From: CAIWXH01 sp964555675
Lineage (GTDB): Bacteria; Chloroflexota; Chloroflexia; Chloroflexales; Chloroflexaceae
Reading direction: 5' to 3'
Assembly: GCA_964555675.1 (NCBI GenBank)
Contig: CAZKTU010000028.1
Coordinates: forward strand, 1-44,490
DNA: 44,490 nucleotides
Part shown: positions 7,436 through 15,148 of the stretch, one piece after another
Layout of the letters: each line of letters opens with the position of its first letter
Position numbering within the stretch: the first letter of the stretch is position 1
Notes under the pieces: model-generated
Database searches by the model: none
Told to the model about the DNA's origin: nothing
What the model saw: only the letters and a program-made list of their open reading frames with translations
Translations under genes and position numbers: made by a program

Positions 7436-9136
7436 ATGGATGAGAAGAAGCCTGTGATCCCCCCGTTCACCGCCCGCCGGGCGACCCGCCGCGACTTCTT
7501 GCGGCTGTCGGCGGTCAGCGGAGGCCTGCTCGTATTGCAGGCCTGCGGGGGCGCCCCACCCGCCGCCGGGCCCACGGCGGCCCCCGCGGCCCCGACGGAG
7601 GCTCCCGCCGCGGCCGGGCCCACAGCGGCCCCCGCCGCGCCCACAGTCGCGCCGACGGCAGCCCCTACAGCCGCGCCTGCCGCGACCCTGCTCACCTGGG
7701 CCATGAGCGGCGACCCGGTCTCGGTCGAGCCGTTTGGCATCAACACCACCGGCCAGTTCAACTACGAGGCCCGCGAGCTGGTCTACGACTCGCTGCTCTA
7801 CTGGGACAAGGACCTCAAGGTCCAGCCCGGCCTGGCCGAGTCGTACGAGACTCCCGACGACACAACCTACGTCTTTAAGCTGCGGCCCGGGGTGAAGTTC
7901 CACAACGGCGCCGAGCTGACGGCCGAGGACGTGAAGTTCTCGCTCGATACGATCATGACCCCGCCGGCCGACGGCAAGAACCCCGGCGCCGGCTTCTTCG
8001 CCAACTTCGCGTCGGTTGACGTGATCGACCCGCTGACGGTGCAGATCAAGACCTCGAAGGTCGACCCGACCATCCCCGGCCTCTTCGCCTGGTCGCGCTA
8101 CACCTCGATCTTCCCCAAGGACCTGCTGACCGCGGTCAACCCGGCGGTCGAGGCTGTGGGCACGGGCCCCTTCCGTCTGGTCAGCTACACCCCCAACTCC
8201 GAGGTGGTCTACGAGCGCTACGCCGAGCACTGGAATGCCGGCCAGCCCAAGGTCGACCAGTTCATCTACCGGGTCATCCCCGAGGAGGACGCCCGCATCG
8301 CGGCGCTGCGCTCGGGCGACATCGACGGCGCCGACATCACGCCCCTGGGCGCGCGGCGCCTCGAGGGCGAGCCGGATATCACCGTCACCAAAGGCCTCTT
8401 CTCGCAGCCCAAGGTGATCCAGTTCACGCTGAAGGGCGGCAAGCCCTGGGACACCAAAGAGGTCCGCCAGGCCATCAGCCTGGTGATCGACCGCCAGGAG
8501 CTGATCGACAAGGTGATGGAGGGCGAGGCGGTGCTGACCGGCCCGGTCGTCCCGGGCTACGGCAACTTCCCGCTGCCCGACAGCGAGCTGCAGGAGCTCT
8601 ACACGACCAATGTGGAGCAGGCCAAGGAGCTGATGGCGGCGGCCGGCTTCGCCGACGGCTTCCAGATCACCGCGCTGACCTTCCCGGGCTACGCGAACGA
8701 TAACGCGGTCGTGGTGCAGGAGCAGCTCAAGCAGCTGAACATCGACATGCAGATCGAGCAGATCGAGTTCGGCACCTTCGCCCAGCGCGTCACCAACGGC
8801 GAGTACGAGTGCGTCTTCACCGCCCGCGGCATGCGCGCCGACGTGAGCGGCTACCTGAACGACTTCCGCCGCCTGGGCATCGCCGAGACGAACTGGTTCC
8901 CCGAGTGGCGCAACGAGGAGCTGGAGGCCACCTACGATGAGGCGATGGCGACCCTGGACCAGGCCAAGCGCGTCGAGCTGATGCAGAAGGTGCAGCGGAT
9001 CGTGCTCGACGAGTCGCCGCACATCTTCCTCTACCAGGACTACCGCTTCTCGGCGGTGCGCAACCGGGTGCAGGGCTACTACGTCGCCTTCACCACCTTC
9101 CGCCCGTCGCTCCGCGAGTCCTCGGTGACGGCGTAG
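7436..9136 (+). CDS. ABC transporter family 5 solute-binding lipoprotein (peptide/oligopeptide type), module A
   Basis: This is the substrate-capturing lipoprotein of an oligopeptide/nickel-type importer. The first 40 residues hold a twin-arginine motif and lipobox (RRDFLRLSAVSGG, then LVLQACGG), so it is probably exported folded by Tat and lipid-anchored. A low-complexity Ala/Pro/Thr linker of about 50 residues follows, then the SBP_bac_5 domain. Recognisable blocks include LAESYETPDDTTYVFKLRP, GVKFHNGAELTAEDVKFS, GTGPFRLVSY and AEHWNAGQPKVD. A TTG at 7418 is in frame, but GGAAGGAG at 7420-7427 places the start at the ATG 7436 (566 residues). It heads an operon with two permeases. The ligand could be a peptide, sugar oligomer or other amide; sequence does not decide. 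Confidence 0.9.
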   Translation: MDEKKPVIPPFTARRATRRDFLRLSAVSGGLLVLQACGGAPPAAGPTAAPAAPTEAPAAAGPTAAPAAPTVAPTAAPTAAPAATLLTWAMSGDPVSVEPFGINTTGQFNYEARELVYDSLLYWDKDLKVQPGLAESYETPDDTTYVFKLRPGVKFHNGAELTAEDVKFSLDTIMTPPADGKNPGAGFFANFASVDVIDPLTVQIKTSKVDPTIPGLFAWSRYTSIFPKDLLTAVNPAVEAVGTGPFRLVSYTPNSEVVYERYAEHWNAGQPKVDQFIYRVIPEEDARIAALRSGDIDGADITPLGARRLEGEPDITVTKGLFSQPKVIQFTLKGGKPWDTKEVRQAISLVIDRQELIDKVMEGEAVLTGPVVPGYGNFPLPDSELQELYTTNVEQAKELMAAAGFADGFQITALTFPGYANDNAVVVQEQLKQLNIDMQIEQIEFGTFAQRVTNGEYECVFTARGMRADVSGYLNDFRRLGIAETNWFPEWRNEELEATYDEAMATLDQAKRVELMQKVQRIVLDESPHIFLYQDYRFSAVRNRVQGYYVAFTTFRPSLRESSVTA

Positions 9137-9160
9137 GGGCGGCGGTCCGACGCGGCGAGT

Positions 9161-9198
9161 GGGCGGCGGGGCGAGGCGCGAGCCTGACCCTGCCGCCC
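9161..9198 (+). repeat. hairpin between SBP and permease genes
   Basis: GGGCGGCGGGG (9161-9171) pairs with CCCTGCCGCCC (9188-9198) with one mismatch. There is no T tract. Such a stem after a binding-protein gene commonly protects the upstream mRNA or partly terminates transcription, giving more binding protein than permease. A matching stem follows the second binding-protein gene. Confidence 0.45.
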
Positions 9199-9243
9199 CC
9201 TCGCTCTGTCTAGCGGCCGAGACCGCCGTGATCTGGGCAGCCA

Positions 9244-10194
9244 ATGAGTAGATATCTCCTAAAGCGCCTGGCGCTGATGATCCCCACCCTGATCGGGACG
9301 TCGCTGATCGTCTTCGTGCTGCTGCGCCTGCTGCCCGGCGATATCGTCGACATCCTCTTCGGGGGTGACCCCCAGGTCAGCCAGCAGACGATCGACCAGA
9401 TCCGCGAGAGCATGGGCCTGAACAAGCCGCTGATCGTGCAGTACGCCGAGTGGGTCGGCGGGCTTCTGCAAGGCAATGCTGGCGTCTCGATGCGCTCGGG
9501 CATCCCGGTGAGCGAGACGATCGTGCGCAGCATGCCGGTGACCATGCAGCTGGCGGTGATGGCGATGTTCTTCGCGGCCCTGCTCGCCATCCCGATGGGC
9601 GTGCTCTCGGCGGTGCGGCGCAACGGCGTGAGCGACCTGCTCGCGCGCGTGGTCGGGCTGATCGGGCTCTCGTTCCCGGCCTTCTGGCTGGCCACCATGT
9701 TTCTGCTGATCAGCTCGACGGTGTTCCGCTGGGTGCCGCCGCTGAAGTGGGTCGCCCCGTGGGAGGATCTCGGGCGCAACCTGCAGATCATGATCGTGCC
9801 GTCGCTGCTGCTGGCGCTCCAGCCGATGGCGGTGATCATGCGCATGACGCGGGCCTCGATGCTTGAGGTGCTGCGCCAGGACTACATCCGCACCGCCTAC
9901 GCCAAGGGTCTGCGCGACCGCGCGGTGCTGGCGCGCCACGCGCTGCAGAACGCCTTCATCCCCGTGCTGACGGTGATGGGCGTGCAGTTCGGGGCCCTGA
10001 TGGGCGGGTCGGTGATCATCGAGCAGATCTTCGCGCTGCCCGGGGTCGCCTTCTTCCTGCTCAGTGGCATCTACAACCGCGACTACCCGGTGGTGCAGAG
10101 CACGGTGTTGTTCCTCTCGCTGCTCTTTATTCTGGTCAACCTGGTCGTGGACCTGCTCTACGGCTACGTGGACCCGCGCATACGCTATGGTTAG
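9244..10194 (+). CDS. ABC transporter permease, DppB type, module A
   Basis: The 316-residue integral membrane protein begins SRYLLKRLALMIPTLIG, the typical first helix of DppB/OppB permeases, and has about six hydrophobic segments. The cytoplasmic EAA loop is TAYAKGLRDRAVLARHALQ, with the conserved Gly and following ALQNAFIP, which contacts the ATPase subunit. The C-terminus YGYVDPRIRYG is characteristic of the family. It would form the channel with the next gene's product. The gene overlaps that gene by eight bases, which indicates tight coupling. The ribosome site is weak; translation may depend on the upstream gene or leader structure. No ATPase gene is nearby. Confidence 0.92.
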   Translation: MSRYLLKRLALMIPTLIGTSLIVFVLLRLLPGDIVDILFGGDPQVSQQTIDQIRESMGLNKPLIVQYAEWVGGLLQGNAGVSMRSGIPVSETIVRSMPVTMQLAVMAMFFAALLAIPMGVLSAVRRNGVSDLLARVVGLIGLSFPAFWLATMFLLISSTVFRWVPPLKWVAPWEDLGRNLQIMIVPSLLLALQPMAVIMRMTRASMLEVLRQDYIRTAYAKGLRDRAVLARHALQNAFIPVLTVMGVQFGALMGGSVIIEQIFALPGVAFFLLSGIYNRDYPVVQSTVLFLSLLFILVNLVVDLLYGYVDPRIRYG

Positions 10195-11083
10195 TCCATC
10201 GGCTGCCTCCGAGGCCGCTGCCCCCAATCTTGCGCGCCCGCGCCGGCGCAGCTCCGCCTTTCTGCGCTCGATGCGACGCAACCCGCTCGGCATCGCCGGC
10301 ATGGTCATCATCGCTCTGGTGGCCCTGGTGGCTCTGCTCGCCCCCGTGCTTAGCCCCTTCGGGCCAACCGATCAGGTGGCCTCCCGGCTTCTGGAGCCCA
10401 GCCCCGAGCACATCCTCGGCACCGACGAGTTCGGCCGCGACATCCTGTCGCGCGTGATCTACGGCTCGCGCATCTCGCTCTACGTCGGCTTCGTCTCGGT
10501 GAGCCTCGCCTTGATCGCCGGGGGCACCCTCGGCCTGGTCGCCGGCTACTTCGGCGGGCGCGCCGACACCCTGCTGATGCGGCTGGTGGACGTGCTGTTC
10601 GCCATCCCCAGCCTGGTGCTGGCGATCGTGATCGCCGGCCTGCTCGGGCCTAGCCTCACCAATGCCATGATTGCGATCGGGATCGTCTACGCGCCGATCT
10701 ATGCGCGGCTGGTGCGCGGCGAGGTGCTCTCGGTGCGCAACCATCTCTACATCGAGTCGGCGCGGGCCACCGGCGTCGGGCACCTCGGCATGATCGCGCG
10801 CCACATCCTGCCCAACATCACCGCCCCGCTGATCATCCAGACCACCCTGATGCTCTCGACGGCCATTCTCGCCGAGGCGGCCCTCAGCTTCCTCGGCCTC
10901 GGTACGCAGCCGCCCGAGCCGTCGTGGGGCACCATGCTCGGCAGCGGGCGCCGCTACATGGAGCTTACGCCCTGGGTGGCGATCGCCCCAGGCATCGCGA
11001 TCGTGATCACGGTCCTCGGCTTCAACCTGCTCGGCGACGGTCTGCGCGACGCCCTCGATCCGCGGCTGAGGGGGAGCGAGTAG
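10187..11083 (+). CDS. ABC transporter permease, DppC type, module A
   Basis: This is the partner permease of the preceding gene. The start is taken at the ATG inside the upstream stop region (overlap 10187-10194), giving 298 residues; a longer in-frame extension lies entirely within the DppB gene and is rejected. The N-terminus is a short basic cytoplasmic tail (RPRRRSSAFLRSMRRNPLG), then a first helix, a periplasmic segment with ILGTDEFGRDILSRVIYG, and the permease core. The EAA loop includes ESARATGVGHLGMIARHILP. The C-terminus LGDGLRDALDPRLRG is typical of DppC. It acts in the inner membrane to pass the substrate to the cytoplasm. Confidence 0.92.
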   Translation: MVSPSAASEAAAPNLARPRRRSSAFLRSMRRNPLGIAGMVIIALVALVALLAPVLSPFGPTDQVASRLLEPSPEHILGTDEFGRDILSRVIYGSRISLYVGFVSVSLALIAGGTLGLVAGYFGGRADTLLMRLVDVLFAIPSLVLAIVIAGLLGPSLTNAMIAIGIVYAPIYARLVRGEVLSVRNHLYIESARATGVGHLGMIARHILPNITAPLIIQTTLMLSTAILAEAALSFLGLGTQPPEPSWGTMLGSGRRYMELTPWVAIAPGIAIVITVLGFNLLGDGLRDALDPRLRGSE

Positions 11084-11123
11084 CGTCGGTGCGGCCTCGC
11101 CGTGAGCCATCGAGGATACCTGT

Positions 11124-12143
11124 ATGCTGCCTGTGCAGACCATCCACTACCACGAGGCGATCGACTTCGACCGGCCTGGCAAGAGCCTCTACGAGCTGGC
11201 CTTCCACTACGACGGCGAGTGGGGCAACGCCATGGTGCCCCTGGCGGTGATCAACGGCCAGGCTGGCCCCGGCCCCTGCGTGGCGGCGTTCGGCGGCACC
11301 CACGGCGACGAGTACGAGGGTCAGGTGGCCGTCTGGCGCCTGATGCACGAGCTCGATCCGGCCGAGATCCGCGGCCGGGTGCTCCTCATGCCGCGCCTGA
11401 ATACGCCCGCCTGTATCGCCGGCACGCGCACCTCGCCCAAGGACGGCGCCAACATGAACCGCGCCTTCCCCGGGAACCCCCGTGGGAGCCTCACCGCCCG
11501 GATTGCCCACTTCGTGACCACGGCGGTGCTCTCGCGCGCCGACGTGGTGCTGGACATCCACGCGGCGGGGCGCAGCGGCGGGCAGTTCGCCCTCTGCGCG
11601 TCGTTCCACGAGGTCTCGGACCCGGCCCAGCGCGCCGAGATGATCAAGGTCGCCGCGCTCTTCGACACGCCGTTTGTGCTGATCTACTCCAGCGAGATGG
11701 CCTCGGGCCTCCTCACCGACCAGGCCGAGTCGATGGGCAAGGTGACGATCGGCGGCGAGTTCGGGCACTCAGGCGGTGTGCTGCGGCAGGGGGTCGCCCA
11801 CGCCTACCACGGCATCAAGAATGTGCTGCGCCACTACGGCATGCTCCCCGGCGCGATCGAGCCGGTGGACCCCGCCCGCGGCCACCCGCCCCGCCTGGTG
11901 GCGGCGACCAGGCTCGAGGATTATGTGCCCGCCCCGCTGTCCGGCCATTTTGAGCCGGCGTACGATGTGGGCGCGGCCGTGCGTGCGGGCGACGTAGTCG
12001 GCCGGCTCTACAACTTCGAGCGCGTGGGCGAGCCTCCGCTAGAGCTGCGCGCGCCGCGCGATGGCTACATCCTCCTGCAGGCCTTTGCCGCGCCGACGGA
12101 GCGGGGTGCGACGATGCTGGTGATCGCCGGCGCTGTAGAGTAG
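11124..12143 (+). CDS. succinylglutamate desuccinylase/aspartoacylase-family deacylase, copy 2
   Basis: The 339-residue protein is a paralogue of the 2718-3746 product, with the same blocks: GGTHGDEYEGQ (zinc His and Glu), ANMNRAFPGNP, LDIHAAGRSGG (zinc His) and GGEFGHSGG with the probable catalytic Glu. Both copies start with a similar module (IDFDRPGKSLYEL here, VDYERPGKQLGAL in the other). Family members remove an acyl group from an amino-acid nitrogen using one zinc. GAGGA lies eight bases before the ATG. It follows the permeases by 40 bases, so it probably acts on the imported compound in the cytoplasm. Keeping two copies on opposite arms of one module suggests two related amide bonds or two substrates. 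Confidence 0.85.
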   Translation: MLPVQTIHYHEAIDFDRPGKSLYELAFHYDGEWGNAMVPLAVINGQAGPGPCVAAFGGTHGDEYEGQVAVWRLMHELDPAEIRGRVLLMPRLNTPACIAGTRTSPKDGANMNRAFPGNPRGSLTARIAHFVTTAVLSRADVVLDIHAAGRSGGQFALCASFHEVSDPAQRAEMIKVAALFDTPFVLIYSSEMASGLLTDQAESMGKVTIGGEFGHSGGVLRQGVAHAYHGIKNVLRHYGMLPGAIEPVDPARGHPPRLVAATRLEDYVPAPLSGHFEPAYDVGAAVRAGDVVGRLYNFERVGEPPLELRAPRDGYILLQAFAAPTERGATMLVIAGAVE

Positions 12144-12144
12144 G

Positions 12145-12252
12145 TTCGCCTACAGCCCCGCCGACTTCCGCGCCGCCGTCGCGCTGCTGGCCGAGCGCGC
12201 CGTGGGGCTCGATCCCTGGGTTGTCGAGGCCGAGGTGCCGCTGGTGCCGTAG
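12145..12252 (+). pseudogene. C-terminal remnant of a zinc-type (MDR) alcohol dehydrogenase
   Basis: Immediately after the deacylase stop, a 35-codon open stretch encodes FAYSPADFRAAVALLAE followed by RAVGLDPWVVEAEVPLVP and a stop. It has no start codon of its own. The pattern matches the last 35-40 residues of medium-chain dehydrogenases, where Y-x-P-x-D-F-x-x-A-L-x-L-L is followed by a short helix and a strand. The rest of the gene is absent and the deacylase runs up to the fragment with one base between. This looks like the scar of a deletion. The call is by pattern recognition on a short stretch. Confidence 0.5.
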
Positions 12253-12292
12253 GGCTGGGCGCGAGACAATCCGCCGAGTGAGGAGCACTGAG

Positions 12293-13180
12293 ATGATCGT
12301 CGATGTCCACACCCACACGCCCGCCTATCGGGATGCGGTGCCCGAGGAGAAGCTGGTGTTCAACAGCGTGTGGCGGCCCGACCGGGCGGTGAAGGCCACC
12401 ACCTGCTGGGCCGACTACCTGGAGGCGATGGGGCCCGCCGATAAGTCGATCGTCTTCGGGATCGCCTGGCACCCCGGCGGCTCGCACTACGACGGGATCG
12501 CCGAGTCCGGCGCCGACTGGTACGCGGGCAACCTCAACGATGCGGCGGCCACCTTCGTGCGGGCCCACCCCGACCGGCTGATCGGCTTTATGGCTCTGCA
12601 CCCGCACGACCGCGACTGCCTGGACGAGCTGGAGCGCTGCCGGAGCGAACTAGGGATGCGCGGGATCAAGCTGGGCGCGAATTATCAGAACTTCGATCCT
12701 CTCGAGGCCAGGGCCCTGGCGATCTACGAACGGGCCCAGCGCTACGGCCTGCCGATCATGTTTCACCAGGGCACCTCGCCGGTGCGCGAGGCGCCGATCA
12801 AGCTCTCGCACCCGCTGCTCATGGACGAGATCGCCATCCGCTACCCCGACCTCAAGATCATTATGGCCCACGTCGGGCACCCCTGGCAGGTGGACACCTG
12901 CGTGGTGATCCGCAAGCATCCGAACGTCTACGCCGACATCTCGGCCAACTTCTACCGGCCGTTCTCCTTCTGGGAGCAGATGGTCAAGGCGATGGAGTGG
13001 AAAGTCCTCGACAAACTGCTCTTCGGCACCGACTTCCCGGTCACGACGGTTGAGGAGACGATCGCGAAGCTGCGGGGCGTCAACGACATCGTCGAGGGCA
13101 CCCGTCTGCCGCGCGTGCCCGAGGAGGCGATCGAGGCGATCATCCACCGCGACTCGCTCGCGCTGCTGGGCCTGGACTAG
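12293..13180 (+). CDS. amidohydrolase-2 family metal-dependent hydrolase (ACMSD/TIM-barrel type)
   Basis: The 295-residue protein starts with VDVHTHTPAY, the HxH metal motif on strand 1 of the amidohydrolase barrel. It also has GIKLGANYQNFDP, IMFHQGTSPV (metal His), IMAHVGHPW (second His) and LLFGTDFPV (Asp). This is the Amidohydro_2 pattern shared by decarboxylases such as ACMSD and by lactonases and hydrolases of carboxylated substrates. AGGAGC six bases before the ATG 12293 fixes the start; a longer open frame upstream covers the dehydrogenase remnant and is rejected. The next open frame begins two bases after the stop. It could act as a lactonase or decarboxylase on an acid-sugar intermediate; the reaction is unknown. 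Confidence 0.85.
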   Translation: MIVDVHTHTPAYRDAVPEEKLVFNSVWRPDRAVKATTCWADYLEAMGPADKSIVFGIAWHPGGSHYDGIAESGADWYAGNLNDAAATFVRAHPDRLIGFMALHPHDRDCLDELERCRSELGMRGIKLGANYQNFDPLEARALAIYERAQRYGLPIMFHQGTSPVREAPIKLSHPLLMDEIAIRYPDLKIIMAHVGHPWQVDTCVVIRKHPNVYADISANFYRPFSFWEQMVKAMEWKVLDKLLFGTDFPVTTVEETIAKLRGVNDIVEGTRLPRVPEEAIEAIIHRDSLALLGLD

Positions 13181-13182
13181 CC

Positions 13183-13377
13183 ATGGGCCTTGACGCGCTC
13201 GATACCCCGCTCGCCGTGGCCGACCTCGACCACCTGGAGGCAGATATCGCTCGGCTCCAGACCTGCCTGAGCCGCCACGGGATCGCCAACTGGCCCCATA
13301 GCAAGACCCACAAGCGCCCCGCGTTTGCGCAATTGCGGCCAACGGCTGAGCGTGGGATCATTGGAGGGCGCCGATGA
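13183..13377 (+). pseudogene. truncated D-threonine aldolase/D-serine dehydratase-like gene
   Basis: The 64-codon frame begins LDALDTPLAVADLDHLEAD and includes WPHSKTHKRP. These are the N-terminal strand and the PLP-lysine block (PHxKTHK) of the alanine-racemase-fold D-threonine aldolase/D-serine dehydratase family, whose members are about 370 residues long. After RPAFAQLR the sequence stops resembling the family and ends with TGA, so most of the barrel and all of the C-terminal domain are missing. The TGA overlaps the ATG of the next gene as ATGA, and the start lies two bases after the amidohydrolase stop. The operon spacing was therefore kept although the gene was gutted. A residual leader or coupling role is possible. 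Confidence 0.65.
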
Positions 13378-15098
13378 GGTTGCGCAGCGCAGAGTGGTTC
13401 GAAGGGCGGGACGAGATCGGTCCCCAGAGCCGGGCCGTGCTCCGCTCGCTGGGCTGGTCGGAGGAGTTCTTCCGCGGCAAGCCGGTGATCGGGATCGCGA
13501 GCTCCTGGAGCGAGCTGAACAACTGTAGCCTGAATCTTCCGGCCCTCGCCGCCGCCGCCAAACGCGGTGTGATCGCGGCGGGCGGCATCCCGCTGGAGTT
13601 CAACACCATCGCCCTCGGCGAAGAGCTGATGAAGCCCAGCGCGATGCTCTACCGCAACCTCATGGCGATGGAGATCGAGGAGACCTTGCGCAGCTACCCC
13701 CTCGACGGGGTGGTGCTGCTGGGCAACTGCGACAAGACCATCCCCGCCCAGCTGATGGCGGTCGCCAGCGCCAACCTGCCGGCGATCACGGTCTGCGCCG
13801 GCCCGAAGGCTGCCGGCCAGTGGCGTGGGCAGCCCGTGGGCTCGGGCACGGCCCTCTGGAAGTACCTGGACGAGTACCGGGCGGGGCGCCTCAGCGAGGA
13901 GGACTGGCGCGGCCTTGAGGCCTGCTACTCGTGCAGCGTAGGCACCTGCAACACCGTCGGCACCGCCTCGACGATGGCCCTGATCGCCGAGGCCCTGGGC
14001 ATGATGCTCCCCGGCACCGCCACGCTCGACGCCAACGACACGCGCCGCCTCGCCGCGGCCGAGCGCAGTGGCGCCCGCGCGGTGGAGTTGGTGCGCGCCG
14101 ATCTGCGCCCCCGGCAGATCATGACCCGCCCTGCCTTCGAGAACGCGCTGCGGGCCTACATCGCCGTGGGCGGCTCGACCAACGCGGTGATCCATCTGCT
14201 GGCGATCGCGGGGCGGCTGCGCGTGCCCCTGAGCCTTGAGGACTTCGACGCCGTCGCCGCCGTGACCCCGGTGCTGCTCGACGTGCAGCCGGCGGGGCGT
14301 GGCCTGATGGCCGACTTCGACGCCGCCGGCGGCCTGCCGGCCCTGCTCGGCCACCTGCGCGACAGCTTGCACCTGGACGCGCTGACCGTGACTGGCCGCA
14401 CCCTGGGCGAGGAGCTGCCGCGCGGCCGCGCGCCCGGCGGCTCCGTGGTTCGCTCCGTCGATGCCCCGATCCTGCCCGCGGGCGGGCTGGCGGTGCTGCG
14501 CGGGAACCTCGCGCCGCGCGGCGCGATCATCCGCGCCGTCACGGCGTCGCCGCGCCTGCTCCAGCACCGCGGGCCGGCCCTGGTCTTCGACAGCTACCAG
14601 GAGCTGCTGGAGCGTATCGACGCGCCCGACCTGCCGGTGACGGCGGACAGCGTGCTGGTGCTGCGCAATGCCGGCGCGGTGGGGGTGCCGGGCCTGCCCG
14701 AGTGGGGCTCGATCCCGGTGCCGCGCAAGCTGCTGATGGAGGGCGTGACCGACGTGGTGCGGGTGAGCGACTCGCGCATGAGCGGCACCAGCGCGGGCAC
14801 GATCGTGCTGCACGCGGCGCCCGAGGCGGCCGTCGGTGGGCCTCTGGCCCTGGTGCGCGACGGCGACCTGATCGAGCTGGACGTCCCGGGGCGCTCGCTG
14901 CGGCTGCTGGTGGACGAGGCCGAGCTGGGACGGCGGCGCGAGGCCTGGCGCCCGCCCGCGCGCAGGCATACCCGCGGCTACCCGCGGCTCTACGTCGAGC
15001 ACGTGCTGCAGCCCGACGAGGGCTGCGACTTCGACTTCCTGCGCCCCCAGAGCGACGAGGACATGGAGTTCCTGGCGCCTGTGGTGGGCCGCTCGTAG
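13374..15098 (+). CDS. IlvD/Edd-family dehydratase, sugar-acid type
   Basis: The 574-residue protein belongs to the iron-sulfur dehydratases that include dihydroxyacid, phosphogluconate, arabinonate and xylonate dehydratases. It has GNCDKTIPAQLMAV (about 117-130, one cluster cysteine), CSVGTCNTVGTASTM (about 187-201, further cysteine), AVGGSTNAVIHL, and SDSRMSGTSAGT near the C-terminus carrying the catalytic serine. The CSxGTCNTxGT form is nearer to pentonate dehydratases than to biosynthetic IlvD, and the setting is catabolic, so a sugar-acid substrate is preferred. GGAGG precedes the ATG, within the end of the truncated upstream frame. It is the last gene of the plus arm of module A. A stem-loop follows. 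Confidence 0.87.
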   Translation: MRLRSAEWFEGRDEIGPQSRAVLRSLGWSEEFFRGKPVIGIASSWSELNNCSLNLPALAAAAKRGVIAAGGIPLEFNTIALGEELMKPSAMLYRNLMAMEIEETLRSYPLDGVVLLGNCDKTIPAQLMAVASANLPAITVCAGPKAAGQWRGQPVGSGTALWKYLDEYRAGRLSEEDWRGLEACYSCSVGTCNTVGTASTMALIAEALGMMLPGTATLDANDTRRLAAAERSGARAVELVRADLRPRQIMTRPAFENALRAYIAVGGSTNAVIHLLAIAGRLRVPLSLEDFDAVAAVTPVLLDVQPAGRGLMADFDAAGGLPALLGHLRDSLHLDALTVTGRTLGEELPRGRAPGGSVVRSVDAPILPAGGLAVLRGNLAPRGAIIRAVTASPRLLQHRGPALVFDSYQELLERIDAPDLPVTADSVLVLRNAGAVGVPGLPEWGSIPVPRKLLMEGVTDVVRVSDSRMSGTSAGTIVLHAAPEAAVGGPLALVRDGDLIELDVPGRSLRLLVDEAELGRRREAWRPPARRHTRGYPRLYVEHVLQPDEGCDFDFLRPQSDEDMEFLAPVVGRS

Positions 15099-15101
15099 GG
15101 G

Positions 15102-15129
15102 CCCTGGGAGGGCTCGGACCCTCCCAGGG
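15102..15129. terminator. stem-loop between convergent genes
   Basis: CCCTGGGAGGG (15102-15112) and CCCTCCCAGGG (15119-15129) form a perfect 11-bp stem with a six-base loop, four bases after the dehydratase stop and 20 bases before the aminotransferase stop. It has no T tract on either strand. It sits where a shared terminator is expected, but it may act mainly as a 3' stabilising hairpin. Confidence 0.55.
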
Positions 15130-15148
15130 TGGCCGAGGCGCCGCTACG

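Noticed and set aside
7403..9244. 613-codon minus-strand open frame
   Set aside because: It mirrors the binding-protein gene, which has a signal peptide, ribosome site and promoter on the plus strand.
13374..15098. calling the gene ilvD (branched-chain amino acid synthesis)
   Set aside because: The CSVGTCNTVGT form and the catabolic neighbours fit sugar-acid dehydratases better.
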